64,000 nt of DNA. Source: Lacticaseibacillus thailandensis DSM 22698 = JCM 13996 (GTDB lineage: Bacteria; Bacillota; Bacilli; Lactobacillales; Lactobacillaceae). The notes below the pieces were generated by a model. The model ran no database searches and had not been told where the DNA came from. It worked only from the letters and a program-made list of their open reading frames with translations. The stretch is taken from NCBI RefSeq assembly GCF_001312865.1, contig NZ_BBER01000001.1, forward strand, positions 496,001 to 560,000. Reading direction: 5' to 3'. Position numbers and translations under genes: made by a program. Each line of letters starts with the position of its first letter. Positions within the stretch are counted from its first letter, which is position 1. Below, in pieces: positions 60,490-64,000 of this stretch.

Positions 60490-60965
60490 CTAGAACTCGA
60501 TGGCCATCCGTGCATTAGCCAGATTATCCCGCGCAACGGTTACCGTGCGTGGGCGGCCCTTGACCTTGTAGGCAAGCGTTAACTCCGTATCGGTCAGGTT
60601 CGTTAACGTACCCTCAAAGACTTTTTGTCCATCCTGTTTCTGAAACAGACTGATATGGATGTACTCACCCACCGCATGCGTTAGATCTTCAGCGGTTTTA
60701 AGCGGTCGTTCCGCACCTGGACTCGAGACCTCCAGGAAGTAGGCCTGCGGGATTGGGTCAGGTTCGATTGCATCTAATTGTTCGCTCAGTTCGTCATTGA
60801 CCATCACACAATCATCAAGGGTGATGCCGCCCTGCTTGTCAATGTAAACACGCAGGTACCAGCCAGCGCCCTCCTTCACAAACTCAACGTCGGTTAGAAA
60901 AAAAAGTTGTGCCGGTCAACAATTGGCTGCACGATTGCCGTCACCGTATCAACCACCGTACTCAT
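60490..60965 (-). CDS. rimP: Ribosome maturation factor RimP, one frame break
   Basis: 30S assembly factor. ATG 60965 ([20 protein letters not shown]) behind AAAGGGGG. The run of 8 at 60898-60905 should be 6 (or 9), restoring [20 protein letters not shown]. Then [38 protein letters not shown] and [18 protein letters not shown]. About 157 residues, typical. First gene of rimP-nusA-ylxR-ylxQ-infB-rbfA. Confidence 0.92.
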
Positions 60966-61000
60966 TACTGTGCCCCCTTTCGGTCATGACACCCGGCAAT

Positions 61001-61028
61001 AAAAAGAGTGAGCATCGCTGCTCACTCG
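61001..61028 (-). terminator. Leader terminator (putative attenuator) upstream of rimP
   Basis: 9-bp stem GAGTGAGCA / TGCTCACTC, loop of 4, then TTTTT on the minus strand. It lies about 25 bases downstream of the predicted promoter start and before the rimP ATG, so it can act as an attenuator. In Bacillus subtilis the nusA operon is autoregulated by NusA-dependent leader termination; the layout here fits that. Confidence 0.7.
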
Positions 61029-61052
61029 ACCGAGGTCTTAAAATCAATTGTT

Positions 61053-61081
61053 ATTGTACCATACCCCTCCCGAGGTGGCAA
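61053..61081 (-). promoter_or_regulatory. rimP-nusA operon promoter
   Basis: -35 TTGCCA (61076-61081), 17-base spacer, -10 TACAAT (61053-61058) on the minus strand. Confidence 0.7.
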
Positions 61082-61256
61082 GGCTTACTCCTTGTCAGAA
61101 CACGGGTTAACAGTGCGCATCCTAATTAGTAGGAAGGACGCTGAATTGGTACGGCTCAGTGAACCACTTGTCAATGACCGCTACCCGCAACACCGGCCCC
61201 GGAGCACGTCCCACCTACCGGAACTACATTCCCCCACCAACCGTAAACCATAAATT

Positions 61257-61293
61257 AAAAGTTCCGGCGGCACCATACGGCGCCACCGGGAAC
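61257..61293 (-). terminator. Terminator of the lactate oxidase gene
   Basis: Minus-strand stem GTTCCCGGTGGCGCC / GGTGCCGCCGGAAC with small mismatches, followed by TTTTAATTT. Confidence 0.75.
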
Positions 61294-61312
61294 TCTTGGT
61301 ACTCAATAAATG

Positions 61313-62428
61313 TTAATCGTCATACCGAAAATGCGTCAACGGAGCGTGCTTAACGTCCTCAATTGTCTTCGTGCCCGCCAGTTGCATCGTAATGGCGAGC
61401 TCGTGGTCCAGGGCTTCAAAGACGCTCTGGACACCCTGTGCGCCACCCAGCGCCAAACCGTAAATTACCGGCCGCGCCAAGGCGACCAAGTCGGCACCCG
61501 CAGCCAGCGCCTTAAAGACGTGACTTCCCCGGCGCACGCCAGAGTCGAAGATGATTGGTACCTGGTGGTTAACCGCCTTGGCGATGTCCGCTAAGACGTC
61601 GAATGAGGCTGGACCACCATTGAGCTGCCGACCACCGTGATTGGAAACATAAATCCCGGCCGCACCGGCACCAATGGCCCGCAGCGCATCAGCTGGAGAC
61701 TGGATGCCCTTCACAATGACAGGCAGGTCCGTGTAATCAGCGATCCGCCGCACATCATCTGGACTAATTTTCTGAGCTGCGGCCGCATAAATTTCGCCAA
61801 TACCTTGGCCCTTACCGTCACCGTTAGCGAACTTTTCCAAGTTGGCCATTGGAATCGGGAACTGGAAGTTATTGACGATATCCTCTTCACGATAACCATC
61901 CACCGTTGCATCCACCGTCAAAATAATGGCCTTCACACCAGCACGCTTAGCTTCGTCGAGCAGACTGGCGTTAAACGTCCAGTCCTTACTCATGTACAAC
62001 TGAAAGAATTGTGGTGCGCCGTCACCGGCGGCCGCCGTATCCGCAATGGACGTGGAACTATACGTGCTTTGTGCCATCAAGCCGCCAACGGCCGCGACCC
62101 CTTTGGCTGTATCCACCTCACCCTTCGCGTGGGCCAACCCTTGTGCCGCAGCGGGCGCCATCATCACCGGTGTGTCCAAGTGCAACCCAAAAATCTCGGT
62201 GCTCAAGTCTGGATGATCAATATTCGCTAATGCCCGCGGCACAATCTGGACGTGGTTAAACGCCTGCGTGTTGGCCTTCAACGTCCACTCATCCTCAGCG
62301 CCGCCATAAATATAGCCGAAACCACCAGTAGGAATAATCTTCTTAGCGGCTGCCTCGAGGGACGGGAGGTTCAAAATGTGCAACTGCTCTTCACGGTCAC
62401 TTTGTTCATAGCCATTTGTTAACGTCAT
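61313..62428 (-). CDS. L-lactate oxidase (FMN-dependent alpha-hydroxy acid oxidase)
   Basis: FMN enzyme that turns L-lactate + O2 into pyruvate + H2O2. 371 residues, intact. Marks: GFGYIYGGAEDEWTLKANTQ, VMMAPAAAQGLAHAKGEVDT, MAQSTYSSTSIADT, ILTVDATVDGYREED and VIVKGIQSPADALRAIGAGA. Active site SNHGGRQLNGGPASFD carries the catalytic His and Arg, with DSGVRRGSHVFKALAAGADL following. Length and motifs fit Aerococcus-type lactate oxidase better than lactate monooxygenase; other 2-hydroxy acids remain possible. Single-gene unit between polC and rimP, with a palindrome-bearing promoter. Confidence 0.9.
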   Translation of the reverse strand: MTLTNGYEQSDREEQLHILNLPSLEAAAKKIIPTGGFGYIYGGAEDEWTLKANTQAFNHVQIVPRALANIDHPDLSTEIFGLHLDTPVMMAPAAAQGLAHAKGEVDTAKGVAAVGGLMAQSTYSSTSIADTAAAGDGAPQFFQLYMSKDWTFNASLLDEAKRAGVKAIILTVDATVDGYREEDIVNNFQFPIPMANLEKFANGDGKGQGIGEIYAAAAQKISPDDVRRIADYTDLPVIVKGIQSPADALRAIGAGAAGIYVSNHGGRQLNGGPASFDVLADIAKAVNHQVPIIFDSGVRRGSHVFKALAAGADLVALARPVIYGLALGGAQGVQSVFEALDHELAITMQLAGTKTIEDVKHAPLTHFRYDD

Positions 62429-62478
62429 AATTAATCACCTTTCTTGTCTTGTTGCCTGATGAATTGCTTACGCGACTT

Positions 62479-62506
62479 AGTATAGCACTTACTTTTTAAA
62501 AGTAAA
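62479..62506 (-). promoter_or_regulatory. Lactate oxidase promoter with palindromic operator
   Basis: -10 TATACT (62479-62484) and -35 TTTACT (62501-62506), 16-base spacer. A perfect 8-1-8 palindrome TTACTTTTTAAAAGTAA (62489-62505) fills the spacer and overlaps the -35 box, as a repressor operator would. Confidence 0.6.
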
Positions 62507-62527
62507 CCGACAATCAAAATTTTTTTG

Positions 62528-62565
62528 CCAAAAAAACGGGTGCTGACCTACATGGCCAGCACCCG
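62528..62565 (-). terminator. Terminator of polC
   Basis: Stem CGGGTGCTG / CAGCACCCG (62537-62545 with 62557-62565) followed on the minus strand by T6-7, shortly after the polC stop. Confidence 0.85.
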
Positions 62566-62580
62566 TCGCTACATTATTAA

Positions 62581-64000
62581 TTAGAATAAATTATCAAACA
62601 AGCTTAACTGGTTCTCATCCGGCAGCTCGTCCAACACGTGTTGTGTGGTCATGTAGTCGATCAATGTCTGCGAAACCTTGGCCCGCTTCGCCAAATCTTC
62701 CTTGGATAGGAACGGCTTTTCTTCACGCGCCGACACGATCTGCTTGGCCACGTTTTCGCCCAAGCCCGGTACTGCCCGGAACGGGGCCAATAACGTGTGG
62801 TCATCCACGATTTGAAAGTCATGGGCGTCACTATGCTCGATGTCCACCATCTTGATCTTAAACCCACGCTCCAAACACTCGTTAGCAATTTCCAGGATCG
62901 TTTGCAGGTTCTTTTCCTTGGCGGACGCATCCCGACCCTTATCGCTAATTTCCTTGATAGCGGCCTTGACTGCGTCTTTGCCCCGGCACATTGCGACCAA
63001 ATCAAAGTCTTCTGCGCGCACGGAAAAGTATGCTGCGTAGTAGACCAGCGGGTAGTAGACCTTAAACCAAGCGATTCGTAAGGCCATCATGACGTAGGCC
63101 GTGGCATGGGCCTTCGGGAACATGTACTTGATCTTCAGGCAGGAGTCAATGTACCAGTCCGGCACGTTGTCGTTGTCGCGCATGGCCTGTTGCCACTCGT
63201 CGGGAATTCCCCGACCCTTACGCACGTGCTCCATAATGTTGAAGGCCATGGAGTCATCCATGCCCCAGTGGATCAAGTCCATCATGATGTTGTCACGACA
63301 ACCAATAACATCCTTGAGGGTGATGGTCCCGTTTTGTACCAGTTCTTCAGCGTTGCCCAACCACACGTCGGTCCCGTGTGACAGGCCAGAAATCTGAAGC
63401 AACTCGGCAAAGGTGGACGGCTTAGTTTCTTCAAGCATCCCCCGGACAAAACGCGTCCCAAACTCAGGAATACCCAAAGTACCCATTTTGGTACCAATCT
63501 GGTCCGCCGTCACGTGCAACGACTCCGTCCCCGAAAACAGCTTCATCACTCCTGGGTCGTCAGTTGGAATCGACTTCGGGTTGACCCCCGACAGGTCCTG
63601 CAACATACGGATCATCGTTGGATCATCATGCCCCAGTACATCCATCTTCAGGATGTTGTCGTGAATCGAATGGAAATCAAAGTGGGTCGTGCGCCAGGCC
63701 GCGTTTTGGTCATCGGCTGGGTACTGGATCGGCGAAAAGTCATAAATATCCATGTTGGACGGTACGATCAGAATTCCCGCCGGATGCTGGCCGGTGGTCC
63801 GTTTAACCCCCGTCGCTCCTTTGGCCAGTCGGTCCTCTTCGGCGCCACGGAACACCTTGCCCGTGTCCCGCTCATAGGCCTTCACGTACCCGTACGCCGT
63901 CTTGTCTGCCACCGTACCGATCGTCCCGGCCCGGAACGCGTGGTCCTCCCCGAACAGGATCTTAATGTAGTTGTGCGCCACTGGCTGGTAGTCACCCGAG
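62581..64000 (-). CDS. polC: DNA polymerase III PolC-type, C-terminal part (5' end outside window)
   Basis: Replicative polymerase alpha subunit of Firmicutes. The frame is open to the window edge and reads [60 protein letters not shown] (catalytic Asp region) and [20 protein letters not shown]. The C-terminal domain is [20 protein letters not shown], ending with the beta-clamp motif QLSLFDNLF. About 470 residues of a roughly 1440-residue protein. No frame break in this portion. Confidence 0.95.
   Translation of the reverse strand, partial: SGDYQPVAHNYIKILFGEDHAFRAGTIGTVADKTAYGYVKAYERDTGKVFRGAEEDRLAKGATGVKRTTGQHPAGILIVPSNMDIYDFSPIQYPADDQNAAWRTTHFDFHSIHDNILKMDVLGHDDPTMIRMLQDLSGVNPKSIPTDDPGVMKLFSGTESLHVTADQIGTKMGTLGIPEFGTRFVRGMLEETKPSTFAELLQISGLSHGTDVWLGNAEELVQNGTITLKDVIGCRDNIMMDLIHWGMDDSMAFNIMEHVRKGRGIPDEWQQAMRDNDNVPDWYIDSCLKIKYMFPKAHATAYVMMALRIAWFKVYYPLVYYAAYFSVRAEDFDLVAMCRGKDAVKAAIKEISDKGRDASAKEKNLQTILEIANECLERGFKIKMVDIEHSDAHDFQIVDDHTLLAPFRAVPGLGENVAKQIVSAREEKPFLSKEDLAKRAKVSQTLIDYMTTQHVLDELPDENQLSLFDNLF

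Noticed and set aside
61637-62230. 197-residue plus-strand frame opposite lactate oxidase
   Set aside because: Shadow of a convincing intact gene on the other strand.

Overview
The window is a low-copy chromosomal stretch of a lactic acid bacterium, almost certainly a high-GC member of the Lactobacillaceae (Levilactobacillus, Limosilactobacillus or a relative). This rests on gene content and order: prmA-rsmE-rel-dtd, a PyrR-controlled pyrRBC-carAB operon, hrcA-grpE-dnaK-dnaJ, rimP-nusA-ylxR-ylxQ-infB-rbfA, truB-ribF, a DUF3013 and a DUF960 protein, an Opp system and AlsSD. Nearly every gene is on the minus strand. I cannot name the species from sequence alone.

Layout. 1-5333 (minus): DUF3013, prmA, rsmE, DUF3397, rel, dtd. 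5900-9950: amino-acid permease, BCCT osmolyte transporter, sugar O-acetyltransferase. 10078-16283: an AT-richer 6.2 kb integrative element at the 3' end of tRNA-Ser(CGA), bounded by 14-bp direct repeats. It has a phage-type regulatory switch, a lysogeny-side module (regulator, ImmA-like protein, lipoprotein, 31-residue membrane protein, integrase) and a decayed opposite-strand module (HTH regulator, P-loop kinase, exonuclease-BRCT protein). 16486-24066: small proteins, ybaK, then recQ-recJ-apt. 24700-27030 (plus): csbD and a stand-alone OppA-like lipoprotein. 27104-34715: pyr operon with two PyrR attenuators. 34784-39373: lepA and alsS-alsD. 39631-44520: heat-shock operon with CIRCE. 44597-47252: terC, truB, ribF. 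47353-55123: oppDFBCA plus a second oppA. 55445-61081: rimP-to-rbfA translation operon with a leader terminator. 61313-62428: L-lactate oxidase. 62581-64000: 3' part of polC.

How the genes work together. Lactate oxidase plus AlsS/AlsD make a plausible route from lactate through pyruvate and acetolactate to acetoin. The Opp system and the amino-acid permease feed peptide and amino-acid uptake. BCCT, CsbD, Rel and the heat-shock genes serve stress. Three accessory units (opp plus terC, alsSD, lactate oxidase) sit inside or beside housekeeping clusters that are contiguous in many relatives.

Quality warning. More than 40 single-base frame disruptions split about 25 genes, including essential ones (infB, lepA, dnaK, carB, rimP). 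Almost every A/T run of 7 or 8 inside a gene behaves as if 1-2 bases too long; the other breaks are mostly single-base losses. Correcting them restores family-typical lengths, so I read them as assembly errors and annotate those genes as whole CDSs. Only the kinase, regulator and integrase of the island show lesions that look like real decay.
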